Shown: positions 18,613-28,954, counted from the stretch's first letter. The stretch: 64,000 nucleotides of DNA from Streptomyces decoyicus (GCF_019880305.1 NZ_CP082301.1:2170001-2234000), one strand, 5' to 3'. Numbers and translations are program-made. Notes: generated by a model from the sequence alone, not told the origin.

Positions 18613-19637
18613 GGCCGGCCTCCCCGCCGCCTCGGCAGACGACCGTCCCCACGCCGCTGACCTGGCTGTATGCGCCCGGAGACCGCCCGGAGGTGGTGGC
18701 CAAGGCGCTCGCCTGCGGGGCCGATGTGGTCGTGGTCGACCTGGAGGACGCGGTCGCCCCGGACCGCAAGGAGTACGCACTGCGTGCCACCGCCGAGCTG
18801 CTGAGCGCCCCGGCCCCGGGCCCCTGCCCGGTCCATGTCCGCGTCAATGCGCTGGACGGCCCGCTCGCCGAGACCGAGATCCGCACACTGGCCACGCTGC
18901 CGGGCCTGGCCGGTCTGCGGCTGCCCAAGGTGCAGGGCCCGGCGGATGTGCACCGCGCCGCCGGCTGGGCGACGACCGCCGCGGAGCCCGTTCCCGGGCC
19001 TCCCCCCTACGCCGCGGAGGGGGCCGTACGACCGGCCGGACGCGCCCTCGCGGGTCACTTCACCCCCGCCCGTACGGCCCCGGGAAGCACCACCGCCACC
19101 CTCGCCCCCGCGGCCGCCCCCACCCCGAGCGCCCTCCCCGCCACCCCGGCCCTGTTCGCCCTGCTCGAATCCGCGCTGGGCATCGAGCACGCCTTCGCCA
19201 TCGCCACCGCGCATCCGGCGCTCCGCGGGATCGCGCTCGGCGAGGCCGATCTGTGCGGGGAGCTGGGGGTGCGGGACGACACGGGGCTGGCCTGGCCCCG
19301 CGGCCGCACCGTGGTCGCCGCCCGCGCGGCCGGGCTGGCCCCGCCGCCCCAGTCGGTCTATCCGGACGTCCACGACCTGGACGGCCTGGCCCGGTCCTGT
19401 GCCCAGGGCAGCGCCCTGGGGTTCCTGGGCCGGGCAGCGCTCCACCCGCGCCAGCTTCCGGTCATCGAAACGGCGTTCCTCCCCACGGCGGAGGAGATCG
19501 CGGCGGCACGGGAGACGGTCCGGGCGGCCGCGGCGGAGGGCGGCGGGGCGCTGGCGCTGCCGGACGGCCGGTTCGTGGACGCGGCGGTGGTCGCGGGGGC
19601 CCGGCGGGTGCTGGAGCTGGCCGAGCGCCGACGCTGA
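18609..19637 (+). CDS. HpcH/HpaI aldolase / citrate lyase beta (CitE-like) protein
   Basis: A 342-residue TIM-barrel lyase of the CitE/malyl-CoA lyase group, which cleaves (or forms) beta-hydroxyacyl-CoA with a Mg2+-bound enolate. Visible motifs: LYAPGDRPEVVAKAL, VVDLEDAVAPDRKEYA, HVRVNALDG, the metal ligands Glu187 (LLESALGIEHA) and Asp214 (LGEADL). GTG 18609 overlaps the CoA-transferase stop (GTGA). An unusual Pro/Ala/Thr-rich insert at about residues 125-180 derives from a palindromic repeat. The pairing with a type III CoA-transferase recalls citramalyl-CoA and malyl-CoA pathways, but no hydratase is encoded nearby. Confidence 0.9.
   Translation: MRPASPPPRQTTVPTPLTWLYAPGDRPEVVAKALACGADVVVVDLEDAVAPDRKEYALRATAELLSAPAPGPCPVHVRVNALDGPLAETEIRTLATLPGLAGLRLPKVQGPADVHRAAGWATTAAEPVPGPPPYAAEGAVRPAGRALAGHFTPARTAPGSTTATLAPAAAPTPSALPATPALFALLESALGIEHAFAIATAHPALRGIALGEADLCGELGVRDDTGLAWPRGRTVVAARAAGLAPPPQSVYPDVHDLDGLARSCAQGSALGFLGRAALHPRQLPVIETAFLPTAEEIAAARETVRAAAAEGGGALALPDGRFVDAAVVAGARRVLELAERRR
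18997..19024. repeat. G/C-run palindrome inside the CitE-like gene
   Basis: GGGCCTCCCCCC and GGAGGGGGCC face each other across TACGCCGC. The element encodes the beginning of a low-complexity insert not found in CitE relatives. It resembles, in base composition and hairpin form, the elements at 12640-12727 and 38741-38775, though the sequence identity is limited. Confidence 0.4.
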
Positions 19638-19663
19638 CCGTGCGGCGCCGGGCCACAACAGCA

Positions 19664-19705
19664 CCGCGCCGGGCGGATCCGACGTATCGGGTCCGCCCGG
19701 CGCGG
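19664..19705. terminator. Bidirectional terminator between the operon and lgt
   Basis: Seventeen-base arms (CCGCGCCGGGCGGATCC at 19664-19680 and its complement at 19689-19705, one G-U pair) enclose GACGTATC. It lies between two convergent genes, 27 bases after the CitE-like stop and 20 bases after the lgt stop. There is no U-tract, which is usual for high-GC actinomycete terminators. Confidence 0.75.
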
Positions 19706-19724
19706 TCGGCAGCCGGTGGCCGCC

Positions 19725-20798
19725 TCAGGACTTCTTGGTGCTGCCGCTCCCGGCGGGCTTGGCGGCATCCGCGGCGGGGGCGTCCGCCGCGTCCTCGGCC
19801 TTCTCGTCGCCGGGCTCGTCCGTCGTGGACGCGGAGGCCCCGTCGGCCCTGTCGGCGCCCGCCTTCGGGTCCGTCTCCCGGTCGTCCCCGGGAGCCGCCT
19901 TCGACGACGGCTTCTCGACCGAGGCCCTGGCATCGTCGTCGTCCCCGGCCGCTGCGCCGTCCGCCCCCTCGGCGAGCTGCGCCCCCGGCTCGACGACCGC
20001 TTCCCGTCCCGGCGCCCTCTTGGCGGAGACCACGAAGTAGGCGACGGCGAGGACGAGGACGATCAGCGCGGTCCAGACGTTCAGCCGCAGGCCCAGGATG
20101 TGGTGCGCCTCGTCGACCCGCATGTACTCGATCCACGCGCGGCCCGCGCAGTAGGCGGCGACATACAGCGCGAAGGCCCGCCCGTGACCGAGCCGGAAGC
20201 GCTTGTCGGCCCACATCACCAGCGCGGCGACACCAATGCACCACAGGCACTCGTAGAGGAAGGTCGGGTGGTAGGTGCCGCCGATCCGACCGATGGCCGG
20301 GTCGGAGCTGATCTTCAGCGCCCACGGGACATCGGTCGGCTTGCCGTACAGCTCCTGGTTGAACCAGTTGCCCCAGCGGCCGATCGCCTGCCCGAGCGCC
20401 AACCCGGGCGCGAGCGCGTCGGCGTACGCGGGGAGCGGGATACCGCGCCGGCGGCAGCCGATCCAGGCGCCCACGGCGCCCAGCGCGACCGCGCCCCAGA
20501 TGCCGAGGCCGCCCTCCCACACCTTGAAGGCGTCGAGGGGGTGGCCGTTCGGGCCGAAGTAGGGCTCGTACGTCGTGATGACGTGGTAGAGGCGGCCGCC
20601 GACCAGCCCGAAGGGCACGGCCCACACGGCGATGTCGGCAACGGTGCCGGAGCGGCCCCCGCGCTGCACCCAGCGCTTGTTGCCGAGCCAGACGCCGACG
20701 AAGACGCCGATGATGATGCAGAACGCGTAGCCGCGCAGCGGAATCGGGCCGAGATGTACGACGCCGACCGACGGGCTGGGAATGAATGCGAGGTCCAT
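19725..20798 (-). CDS. lgt: Prolipoprotein diacylglyceryl transferase
   Basis: A 357-residue membrane enzyme that transfers diacylglycerol to the lipobox cysteine of prolipoproteins such as the one at 603. The signature GRWGNWFNQELYGKPTD is present, as are VPFGLVGGRLYHVITTYE with the conserved His, and GLGIWGA. About seven hydrophobic helices are followed by a long acidic Ala/Asp/Lys-rich cytoplasmic tail of about 90 residues, common in Streptomyces Lgt and probably disordered. The start MDLAFIPSPS at 20798 matches other Streptomyces proteins; the longer reading to 20882 lacks conservation. Confidence 0.96.
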   Translation of the reverse strand: MDLAFIPSPSVGVVHLGPIPLRGYAFCIIIGVFVGVWLGNKRWVQRGGRSGTVADIAVWAVPFGLVGGRLYHVITTYEPYFGPNGHPLDAFKVWEGGLGIWGAVALGAVGAWIGCRRRGIPLPAYADALAPGLALGQAIGRWGNWFNQELYGKPTDVPWALKISSDPAIGRIGGTYHPTFLYECLWCIGVAALVMWADKRFRLGHGRAFALYVAAYCAGRAWIEYMRVDEAHHILGLRLNVWTALIVLVLAVAYFVVSAKRAPGREAVVEPGAQLAEGADGAAAGDDDDARASVEKPSSKAAPGDDRETDPKAGADRADGASASTTDEPGDEKAEDAADAPAADAAKPAGSGSTKKS

Positions 20799-20940
20799 GG
20801 CAGGGACGACGCTACCGCGCCGGGCGGGGTCGACGACAACCCACCCGGCAACGGCTGCGTAACGACCCAGCGAGCACGCCATGACGCTGCGTGTCCGGCA
20901 GGGCCGCGGCGCTCCTCGCGCCGGAGGCCTACGACAGGGC

Positions 20941-21855
20941 CTAGTGGCCCGGCGTGACGCTCGTTGCGGGGTGCTGTGCCCGGGGCGAGGCGCTCCGTCC
21001 GGCCTGCTTGCCCTGGGGCGAGGTGCTCATGTGCGGTGCGGCGCCCGGGTGCGGTGAGGAGCTCTTCCCCGGCTGCTTGCCCTTGTTGGCGTCCTGCACC
21101 ATCTTCTTCAGGTCCGCGGGGGTGAACCGGCCGCCCTTCTCCTTCGAGAGGTCCTTGCCGTTGAGCAGGACGGTCGGGGTGCCGCGGTATCCGGTCTTGG
21201 CGAAGGCGTCGGTGGACTTCTGCACGAAGGCGTCGTACCTGCCGTCGTTGACGCAGGTGGTGAAGGCGGGCGTCACCAGCCCCTTGACCTTGCCGGCCAG
21301 TTGGAGGAGGTATTTCTTGTCGGCGAACTTGTCCTGCTCCTCGGGCGGCTGGTGGGAGTAGAGGACGTCGTGGTACGCGCGGAACTTCCCCGCGTCCTGG
21401 GCGCACATGGCGGCGTTGGCGGCATTGAGGGAACCCTTGCCGCCGGCGTTCCCGTCGATGATCGTCACGAGGTGGTACTCGCTCTTGAGCCGGCCGGAGT
21501 CCTCCAGCTCGTGGATGGCCGGGCGGAAGCCGGTCTCGAACTGCTGGCAGGCGGGACAGCGGAAGTCCTCCCACACCGTGAGTGTGGAAGGGGCGTGGGG
21601 TGCGCCGACGGGGATGGCTGGCCGGCTGCCGCCGCTGGCCTGCTTGGGGCGGGCCGTCTCGTTGTCGGAGCTGGTACCGCCGCTGTTGGCCGAGGTCACC
21701 CAGACGGCGATGCCGCCGGCGATCGCCAGCACCACCACCACCGATCCGGCGACGACGGCCTGTCGGCCCCGCCGGGCCCGCACCCTCTCCTTTTCCCGCT
21801 GTTCCTGTAGCCGCTCGCGGGCGGTTCTCTTACCCTCATGATTCTTCTGGCTCAC
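20941..21855 (-). CDS. Membrane-anchored DsbA-like thioredoxin-fold oxidoreductase
   Basis: A 304-residue protein. A basic cytoplasmic N-terminus (MSQKNHEGKRTARERLQEQR) is followed by one transmembrane helix at about residues 33-53 and an extracytoplasmic thioredoxin domain with active site C100-P-A-C103 and the cis-proline loop RGTPTVLLNG. It is predicted to oxidise or isomerise disulfides in exported proteins. GTG 21855 is chosen because the N-terminus then aligns with the MSNRN-type starts of its relatives at 57472 and 59209. A Ser/Pro/His-rich tail of about 45 residues ends the protein. It lies between lgt and trpA on the same strand. Confidence 0.9.
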   Translation of the reverse strand: MSQKNHEGKRTARERLQEQREKERVRARRGRQAVVAGSVVVVLAIAGGIAVWVTSANSGGTSSDNETARPKQASGGSRPAIPVGAPHAPSTLTVWEDFRCPACQQFETGFRPAIHELEDSGRLKSEYHLVTIIDGNAGGKGSLNAANAAMCAQDAGKFRAYHDVLYSHQPPEEQDKFADKKYLLQLAGKVKGLVTPAFTTCVNDGRYDAFVQKSTDAFAKTGYRGTPTVLLNGKDLSKEKGGRFTPADLKKMVQDANKGKQPGKSSSPHPGAAPHMSTSPQGKQAGRSASPRAQHPATSVTPGH

Positions 21856-21929
21856 GCCCCTGGACAACGAAGCGGAGGGGTGCCGCCGCACTCCTCCGCA
21901 CCGATGTTCGCCCTATCGAGGGACAGCGA

Positions 21930-21956
21930 CCGGACCTGGGTACCTGCCAGGTCCGG
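21930..21956 (-). terminator. Hairpin after trpA
   Basis: Perfect ten-base arms CCGGACCTGG (21930-21939) and CCAGGTCCGG (21947-21956) with a seven-base loop, 33 bases after the trpA stop. There is no U-tract. It probably ends or trims the trp transcript before the DsbA-like gene. Confidence 0.65.
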
Positions 21957-21988
21957 CCGCGCGCAGTGCCTCCAGGGGGAGACGCTCC

Positions 21989-22803
21989 CTACGCCCGCTT
22001 GCGTACGCCCTCGGCCAGCTCGCCCGCCAGGGCGCGGATCCCGGCGAGGCCGGCCGCCAGGTCGCCGTCCGCGGTCAGCATCCGCTTGACGAACGCCGAG
22101 CCGACGATCACACCGTCCGCGAACTGGGCCACCTCGGCGGCCTGTTCGGCGTTGGAGACGCCGAGGCCGACGCAGACCGGCAGGCCGGTGGTCGCCTTGG
22201 TGCGCCGCACGAGGTCCTGCGCCTGCTCGCCCACCGACTCGCGGGTGCCCGTGACGCCCATCAGCGAGGCGGCGTACACGAAGCCGGAGCCCGCCGCCGT
22301 GATCTCGCCGAGCCGTGCGTCCTTGCTGCTGGGGGCGACGACGAAGACGGTGGCGAGGCCGTGCTTGTCGGCGTGCTCCCGCCAGGTCGCGGACTCCTGG
22401 ACGGGAAGGTCGGGCAGGATGCAGCCCGCGCCGCCCGCCTCGGCGAGCTCGGCGGTGAAGCGCTCGATGCCGTAGCGGTCGATGGGGTTCCAGTACGTCA
22501 TGACGAGGACGGGCTTGCCGGTGGCCTCGTGCGCCTCGCGGACGGTCCGCATGACGTCCGCGATCTTCACGCCCCCGCGCAGGGCGATGTCGTCGGCGGT
22601 CTGGATGACGGGTCCGTCGAGGACGGGGTCGCTGTGCGGGAGCCCGATCTCCACGACGTCCGCGCCGCCCTCGAAGACGGCCTTGGCCGCCTCGATACCA
22701 CCGTCGACGGTCGGGAACCCGGCCGGCAGATAGGCGATGAGAGCGGACCGGCCCTCGGCCCTCGCGGCGGCGAGGGTGTCACTCAACAGCTTGATGTTCC
22801 CGC

Positions 22804-22807
<4 letters not shown>
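21989..22807 (-). CDS. trpA: Tryptophan synthase alpha subunit
   Basis: A 272-residue TIM barrel that cleaves indole-3-glycerol phosphate to indole, which is tunnelled to TrpB. The catalytic acids are seen at Glu53 ([10 protein letters not shown]) and Asp64 (VLDGP). The phosphate-binding segment [15 protein letters not shown] and the GLGVSNAEQ loop are conserved. Length is normal. The start ATG 22807 overlaps the trpB stop by four bases, so the two subunits are translationally coupled. Confidence 0.97.
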
Positions 22808-24090
<1,283 letters not shown>

Positions 24091-24290
24091 CAGACGCACT
24101 CCTCTGCCGGGGCAGCCGCCCCGGAAGTCCGGTTATGTCAGCGATATGTCGAGATTCGGGATACGAGCATCACGGTATGCGCGCGCACGGAGGGATCACT
24201 GCCACCGCGACGAGCCGCTGCCGCCGCGGGGCCGCGAGCGGGGGTTCCGCGGAGGGGTGGGCCGACGTCACGGGACGCTGCCGCAGCGCT

Positions 24291-24335
24291 CCCCCGCCCC
24301 CTCCCCCTCTCCCCCTTCGGGGGAGGGGGCGGGGG
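24291..24335. repeat. Long G/C-run hairpin between trpM and trpB
   Basis: The arms CCCCCGCCCCCT (24291-24302) and AGGGGGCGGGGG (24324-24335) are perfectly complementary, closed by CCCCC-TTC-GGGGG with an eight-base bulge on the left arm. It sits in the 329-base gap between trpM and trpB, which has no other gene. It could attenuate or process the transcript, or be a dispersed palindromic element. A further G-run (24341-24355) follows. Confidence 0.65.
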
Positions 24336-24419
24336 TGGGTTCGGGGGTGGGGGGGCGAGCAGGCGGTCAGACGACCGCCGTGCCCCCTGGCAACCCGGCG
24401 CCGGTACGGGGCCGACGCG

Positions 24420-24713
24420 TCAGCGCGCGGACCCCGGTCGCCATCGCATGCCGTTGATCTGTCCCGGCTCGGACCCGATGTGATACCTGACCCTGCGCCC
24501 GTGGACCCGCCGTGCGGGCGCCCGGCAGCCGCGGTGCCATGGCGGCAGCGCGCAGCGCTTCGTCGGCTCCGCGCGGCGCCGGGCGACGGGCGGGAATCCC
24601 CGGCCGAGCGCCGGGCGGGGGACACGGGCGGACCCCGTCGCGGCGCGCACGCCGACCGGGCCCGGGTGCGGAACCCGGGCCTGGCAGCGGATGCCTGCGG
24701 CGGTGGCGGTCAT
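24420..24713 (-). CDS. trpM: Small tryptophan-locus protein TrpM/TrpX
   Basis: A small basic protein, up to 97 residues, between trpC and trpB, where Streptomyces have trpX/trpM, a short gene reported to modulate tryptophan biosynthesis. The C-terminus (RGCRAPARRVHGRRVRYHIG, then SEPGQINGMRWRPG) reads as the strongly conserved part; the Pro/Arg-rich N-terminus is variable. ATG 24713 lies 26 bases after the trpC stop but lacks a good Shine-Dalgarno sequence; GTG 24650 is an alternative start giving 76 residues. The assignment relies on position and recalled conservation; the mechanism is not visible in the sequence. Confidence 0.6.
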   Translation of the reverse strand: MTATAAGIRCQARVPHPGPVGVRAATGSARVPRPALGRGFPPVARRRAEPTKRCALPPWHRGCRAPARRVHGRRVRYHIGSEPGQINGMRWRPGSAR

Positions 24714-24738
24714 GTCGGTGTGTGCCGTCCCCGGCCGC

Positions 24739-25548
24739 TCAGGACCGGCCGTGCCGGATCGCGGGGTGGGAGCCCGCGGCGACCAGGTCGGCGACCGCGG
24801 TCCTGGGGTCCTTGCCGGTCACCAGCGACTCGCCGACCAGCACCGCGTCCGCGCCGTCGTTGGCGTACGCGATCAGGTCGTGCGGCCCGCGGACACCGGA
24901 CTCGGCGATCTTGACGATGTGGTCGGGGATCTCGGGGGCGATCCGGGCGAAGTTGCCGCGGTCGACCTCGAGGGTCTTCAGGTTGCGGGCGTTGACGCCG
25001 ATGATCTTGGCGCCGGCGTCCACCGCGCGGGCGACCTCTTCCTCGTCGTGCACCTCGACCAGCGGCGTCAGCCCGATCGACTCGGCCCGCTCGATCAGCG
25101 AGACCAGGGCCTCCTGCTCCAGCGCGGAGACGATCAGCAGCGCGAGGTCGGCGCCGTAGGCACGGGCCTCCCACAGCTGGTAGGCGGTGACGATGAAGTC
25201 CTTGCGCAGGACCGGGATGTCGACCTTGGCGCGGACGGCCTCCAGGTCGGCCAGCGAACCGCCGAACTTGCGCTGCTCGGTCAGGACGGAGATGACCGCC
25301 GCGCCGCCCGCCTCGTAATCGGCGGCCAGACCGGCCGGGTCGGCGATCGCGGCGAGCGCGCCCTTGGAGGGGCTGGAGCGCTTGACCTCGCAGATCACCG
25401 TGACGCTCTCGCCCTTCAGCGCCGCGACGCCGTCCTTGGCGGGACGCGCCTTCTGGGCCCGCTCCTTGAGCTCGTCGAGGCCGACGCGCGCCTGCCGCTC
25501 TGCGAGGTCGGCACGGACGCCGTCGATGATCTCGTCGAGCACACTCAC
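24739..25548 (-). CDS. trpC: Indole-3-glycerol phosphate synthase
   Basis: A 269-residue TIM-barrel enzyme that closes the indole ring. Catalytic signatures are [40 protein letters not shown] and [16 protein letters not shown] 25548 is preceded at nine bases by GGAGG, which decides it over the longer reading to 25635. Monofunctional, with no TrpF fusion, consistent with PriA supplying TrpF activity in this lineage. Confidence 0.97.
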   Translation of the reverse strand: MSVLDEIIDGVRADLAERQARVGLDELKERAQKARPAKDGVAALKGESVTVICEVKRSSPSKGALAAIADPAGLAADYEAGGAAVISVLTEQRKFGGSLADLEAVRAKVDIPVLRKDFIVTAYQLWEARAYGADLALLIVSALEQEALVSLIERAESIGLTPLVEVHDEEEVARAVDAGAKIIGVNARNLKTLEVDRGNFARIAPEIPDHIVKIAESGVRGPHDLIAYANDGADAVLVGESLVTGKDPRTAVADLVAAGSHPAIRHGRS

Positions 25549-25732
25549 GCGAGCGGCCTCCTTCTTGAGCGGTGGAGGTGGACAGTGGCCTGTGGGACAA
25601 GCTGTCCCATCCGGCACTCCGATGGTATCCGCCATAGGAGGCAGGTCTCACATCCGGTGGACCGCGGTCCCACGACCTGGACATCTTCGGGTCGCGTGCG
25701 GGGCCGCGCAGCCGAACCGGACAGCCGGCGCC

Positions 25733-26179
25733 TCACGGTGCCAGACCGCTGCCGAAGGGGAGATTGCGTACGACGGTGAAGACGAGCAGCAGGCCGCCCA
25801 GCGCCCACCAGTGGACGGCTCGCGGCCGCGGGCCCGCCGTCCGGCGGCCGCGTACCGCACGGCTCACCCAGACCGCCCAGAAGACCGCACAGGCGGCGTA
25901 TCCGGCCACGGCGAGGGCATTGGCGCCCAGCGCCGCGGCGAGATCGCCGTGGGCGACGGCATGGGCGCTGCGCAGCCCGCCGCAGGCCGGGCAGAAGAGG
26001 CCCGTGAGGTGCAGCAGCGGGCACACCGGGTAGTGGCCGGGCTCGTTCGGGTCGACGGCACCGAGCCGGCCGAAGGCGGCGATGGCGGCGGCCAGGACGC
26101 CCAGGGGTGCCGCGAGGCGGCGCGGCAGGCCGCCGTGGAGTGGGGCTTCGGGCCGGGGCCGCGCCACGGGTTCGCTCAC
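25733..26179 (-). CDS. DUF2752 small membrane protein
   Basis: A 148-residue membrane protein with about three transmembrane helices and the DUF2752 signature CPLLHLTGLFCPACGGLRSA followed by HGDLAAALGANAL. The C-P-x-C-G-x-x-R motif suggests metal or thiol chemistry, but no function is established. Most likely GTG 26179 (VSEPVARP); a GTG at 26263 would add 28 residues. Such genes recur in the Streptomyces trp region, between trpC and trpE. Confidence 0.8.
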   Translation of the reverse strand: MSEPVARPRPEAPLHGGLPRRLAAPLGVLAAAIAAFGRLGAVDPNEPGHYPVCPLLHLTGLFCPACGGLRSAHAVAHGDLAAALGANALAVAGYAACAVFWAVWVSRAVRGRRTAGPRPRAVHWWALGGLLLVFTVVRNLPFGSGLAP

Positions 26180-26346
26180 GTGCCGATTGTGCGGCCGCAC
26201 GCGCAAAGGCGCAGCTTCTCGGCCGCCGTACGGAACGGGCACGGACGGCGGGTACGGCACCACGGGTGCGTACGGGCCGGGAAGCAGCGCCTTCGAGGGG
26301 TGCCACGAGGGTGGCGCCGGAGCACGGCGCCACGGGGAGCGGGAGC

Positions 26347-26592
26347 TCAGCCCTCCTGCGGCTGTGCCTGCGCCTGGGGACGCGGCTTGGCCGCGCGCTT
26401 GGGCTCCGAGCCCAGACCGGCCACGCGCATCAGACCGCCCACGACGGCACCGAGGCCGATCAGCGCCATCCCGGCCCAGAAGCCGGGCACATTCGCCAGC
26501 ACGATGAAGGCTCCGGCGACGCAGAAGCCGATGAACGAGATGATGACGCCGGTCCAGGCGGCGGGGGTGTGTCCGTGGCCACTGCTCGACAT
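26347..26592 (-). CDS. HGxxPAAW-motif small membrane protein
   Basis: An 81-residue protein with two hydrophobic helices, named for its N-terminal HGHTPAAW motif (residues 6-13). ATG 26592 is five bases after GAGGAG. A basic, Gln/Pro-rich tail follows. The family is widespread in actinomycetes beside trp genes. The role is unknown. It belongs to a trio of small membrane proteins between trpE and trpC. Confidence 0.88.
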   Translation of the reverse strand: MSSSGHGHTPAAWTGVIISFIGFCVAGAFIVLANVPGFWAGMALIGLGAVVGGLMRVAGLGSEPKRAAKPRPQAQAQPQEG

Positions 26593-26677
26593 GAATGCTC
26601 CTCGATGCTCTGTCCGCGCCGGGTCCGGGCGCGATGATCCTCGTCGGCCATTGTCACCGATGCCGGGCGGAGCACCG

Positions 26678-27343
26678 TTACCGGGTGGGGTCCTCACCGC
26701 GGTCCAGGGACTTCCAGATCTCCTCCGGGCGGTCCAGGTCCGGTGCGGGCGGAGCACGCCGCGGGCCGCGGGCGCCGCCGGGCGTGCGCTCGTACCGGCC
26801 CGACATTGCAGGCCAGTGGCGCCCGTGGACCAGCGCCAGCAGACCGGCGATCAGCAGCAGCAGACCGCCGGCCGCGGCCACCCACGGCCAGCCGGTGTGC
26901 GTGACGTGATGCACATCGGCTCCGGTCAGGCCGACCGCGGTGGCCGCCTTCTCGCGCAGCGCCGAGGTGTCGGAGTTGCCCCGCACCGCGGCGGCGACGA
27001 TGCCCGCCCCGCTGAGCGTGAGCAGACCGGCGACCGCGAGCCGGCCGGCCCGGCGCACCGCGAAGACGGCGACCAGCGCGGCCAGGCCGACGACGGCCAG
27101 GGCACCGGGCACACCGGTCACATCCGCGCCGGTCACGCTGCGCGGCAGCTCGCCCTGGGCCAGCACCGCGGTGCCCTCGGCCCAGGTGCGGCCGGAGGCC
27201 AGCAGTGCCAGGGCGGCACCGGCCGCGCCGGCCAGCAGCGCCAGGGCGAGACTGCGTTTCGCGCCGGGCGCGGGCCCGGCCGGCGGGGGCACGGACTCGA
27301 CCGAGGGCTCGGTCTCGGCAGGGGTCTGGGGTACGGCAGTCAC
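26678..27343 (-). CDS. TIGR02234-type tryptophan-associated membrane protein
   Basis: A 221-residue integral membrane protein with four helices. It matches the actinobacterial family found between trpE and trpC: LLASGRTWAEG after helix 1, GLAALVAVFAVRRAGR, and a C-terminal cytoplasmic tail ending WKSLDRGEDPTR. It is 55 bases after trpE, likely co-transcribed. Speculatively a transporter or assembly factor linked to tryptophan metabolism; no function is proven. GTG 27343 is chosen as start without strong ribosome-site support. Confidence 0.85.
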   Translation of the reverse strand: MTAVPQTPAETEPSVESVPPPAGPAPGAKRSLALALLAGAAGAALALLASGRTWAEGTAVLAQGELPRSVTGADVTGVPGALAVVGLAALVAVFAVRRAGRLAVAGLLTLSGAGIVAAAVRGNSDTSALREKAATAVGLTGADVHHVTHTGWPWVAAAGGLLLLIAGLLALVHGRHWPAMSGRYERTPGGARGPRRAPPAPDLDRPEEIWKSLDRGEDPTR

Positions 27344-27398
27344 GCGTACCACTATCGCGCACCGGCCGCCGGGGACCGGCGCGCGGGGTGGGGAGGGG

Positions 27399-28943
27399 CT
27401 ACCTGCCCAGGTGGTTCGCGGTGTTGACGGCGCGCAGCACCGCGGCCGCCTTGTTGCGGCACTCGGTGTCCTCGGCCACCGGGTCGGAGTCGGCGACCAC
27501 CCCGGCGCCCGCCTGGACGTAGGCGGTGCCGTTCCGGAGCAGGGCCGTGCGGATCGCGATGGCGGTGTCGGAGTCGCCGGCGAAGTCGAGGTAGCCCACA
27601 CAGCCGCCGTACAGACCGCGCCGGGTCGGCTCCAGCTCCTCGATGATCTGGAGGGCGCGCGGCTTGGGGGCGCCGGAGAGCGTGCCCGCGGGGAAGCAGG
27701 CGGTGAGCACGTCGAAGGCGGTACGGCCCTCGGCCACCTGGCCGGTGACCGTCGAGACGATGTGCATCACGTGGCTGTAGCGCTCGACGGACATGAAGTC
27801 GACGACCTCGACGCTGCCCGGTTCGCAGACCCGGCCCAGGTCGTTGCGGCCCAGGTCGACCAGCATCAGATGTTCGGCGCGCTCCTTGGGGTCGGCCATC
27901 AGCTCGTCGGCCAGGGCCTGGTCCTCCTGGACGGAGGCGCCGCGCGGGCGGGTGCCGGCGATGGGGTGGACCATGGCCCGGCCGCCCTCGACCTTCACGA
28001 GCGCCTCCGGGCTGGAGCCGACGACGTCGAAGGCGCCGCCTTCCGGCCCGTTGCCCCCCTCGAAGCGGAAGAGGTACATGTACGGGCTCGGGTTGGTGGC
28101 CCGCAGCACCCGGTAGACGTCCAGCGCGCTCGCCGTGCACGGGGTCTCGAAGCGCTGGGAGGGCACGACCTGGAACGCCTCGCCGGCCCGGATGCGCTCC
28201 TTGATGTCGACGACGGCGTCCTGGTAGGCGCTGCCGCCCCATTTGACGGTGTACGGCGGGACCTCGGAGGGCGGCAGCGCGGCGGCACTGGCGGCCGCGG
28301 GCCGGGCGAGGTCGTCGGCCATGGTGTCCAGGCGGGCCACCGCGTCCGCGTAGGCCTCGTCGATGCCGGTGTCGAGGTCGTTGTGGTTGATCGCGTTGGC
28401 GATCAGCAGGACCGTGCCGTTCCAGTGGTCGAGGACGGCGAGGTCGGAGGTGAGCAGCATGGTGAGCTCGGGCAGCCGGAGGTCGTCCTCGGTCTGCTCG
28501 CCGACCTTCTCCAGGCGGCGCACGATGTCGTAGCCCAGGTAGCCGACCATGCCGCCGGTGAACGGCGGCAGCCCCTCGCCCTCGATCAGGTCCCGGGGAG
28601 TGTGCAGCGCCTCGACGGTGGCGCGCAGCGCGGCGAGCGGGTCGCCGCCGGTGGGCATGCCGACGGGCGGGGTGCCGAGCCAGTGCGCCTGCCCGTCGCG
28701 GGTGGTGAGGGTGGCGGCGCTGCGGACGCCGATGAAGGAGTAGCGCGACCACGTCCGGCCGTTCTCGGCGGACTCCAGGAGGAAGGTGCCGGGGCGTTCG
28801 GCTGCGAGTTTGCGGTAGAGCCCGACCGGTGTGTCGCCGTCCGCGAGCAGGCGCCGGGTGACGGGGATGACCCGCCGGTCCTTGGCGAGGGTGCGGAAGG
28901 TGTCGAGGTCCGGAGTGGCGGTGCCGGTGGTTCCCGTGGTCAT
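27399..28943 (-). CDS. trpE: Anthranilate synthase component I
   Basis: A 514-residue chorismate-utilising enzyme that makes anthranilate from chorismate and ammonia or glutamine. The C-terminal catalytic domain has [32 protein letters not shown] and the end [15 protein letters not shown]. The N-terminal feedback region shows [16 protein letters not shown], where the LLES element binds tryptophan. It follows hisI by 11 bases. No trpG is in the window, so the glutaminase subunit must be encoded elsewhere. No leader peptide with Trp codons is visible upstream because hisI is immediately adjacent. Confidence 0.97.
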   Translation of the reverse strand: MTTGTTGTATPDLDTFRTLAKDRRVIPVTRRLLADGDTPVGLYRKLAAERPGTFLLESAENGRTWSRYSFIGVRSAATLTTRDGQAHWLGTPPVGMPTGGDPLAALRATVEALHTPRDLIEGEGLPPFTGGMVGYLGYDIVRRLEKVGEQTEDDLRLPELTMLLTSDLAVLDHWNGTVLLIANAINHNDLDTGIDEAYADAVARLDTMADDLARPAAASAAALPPSEVPPYTVKWGGSAYQDAVVDIKERIRAGEAFQVVPSQRFETPCTASALDVYRVLRATNPSPYMYLFRFEGGNGPEGGAFDVVGSSPEALVKVEGGRAMVHPIAGTRPRGASVQEDQALADELMADPKERAEHLMLVDLGRNDLGRVCEPGSVEVVDFMSVERYSHVMHIVSTVTGQVAEGRTAFDVLTACFPAGTLSGAPKPRALQIIEELEPTRRGLYGGCVGYLDFAGDSDTAIAIRTALLRNGTAYVQAGAGVVADSDPVAEDTECRNKAAAVLRAVNTANHLGR

Positions 28944-28954
28944 GGCAGCGGAGC

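Noticed and set aside
24291..24360. CRISPR or tandem repeat array in the G/C-run region
   Set aside because: There are no regularly spaced direct repeats; it is one hairpin with adjoining G-runs.
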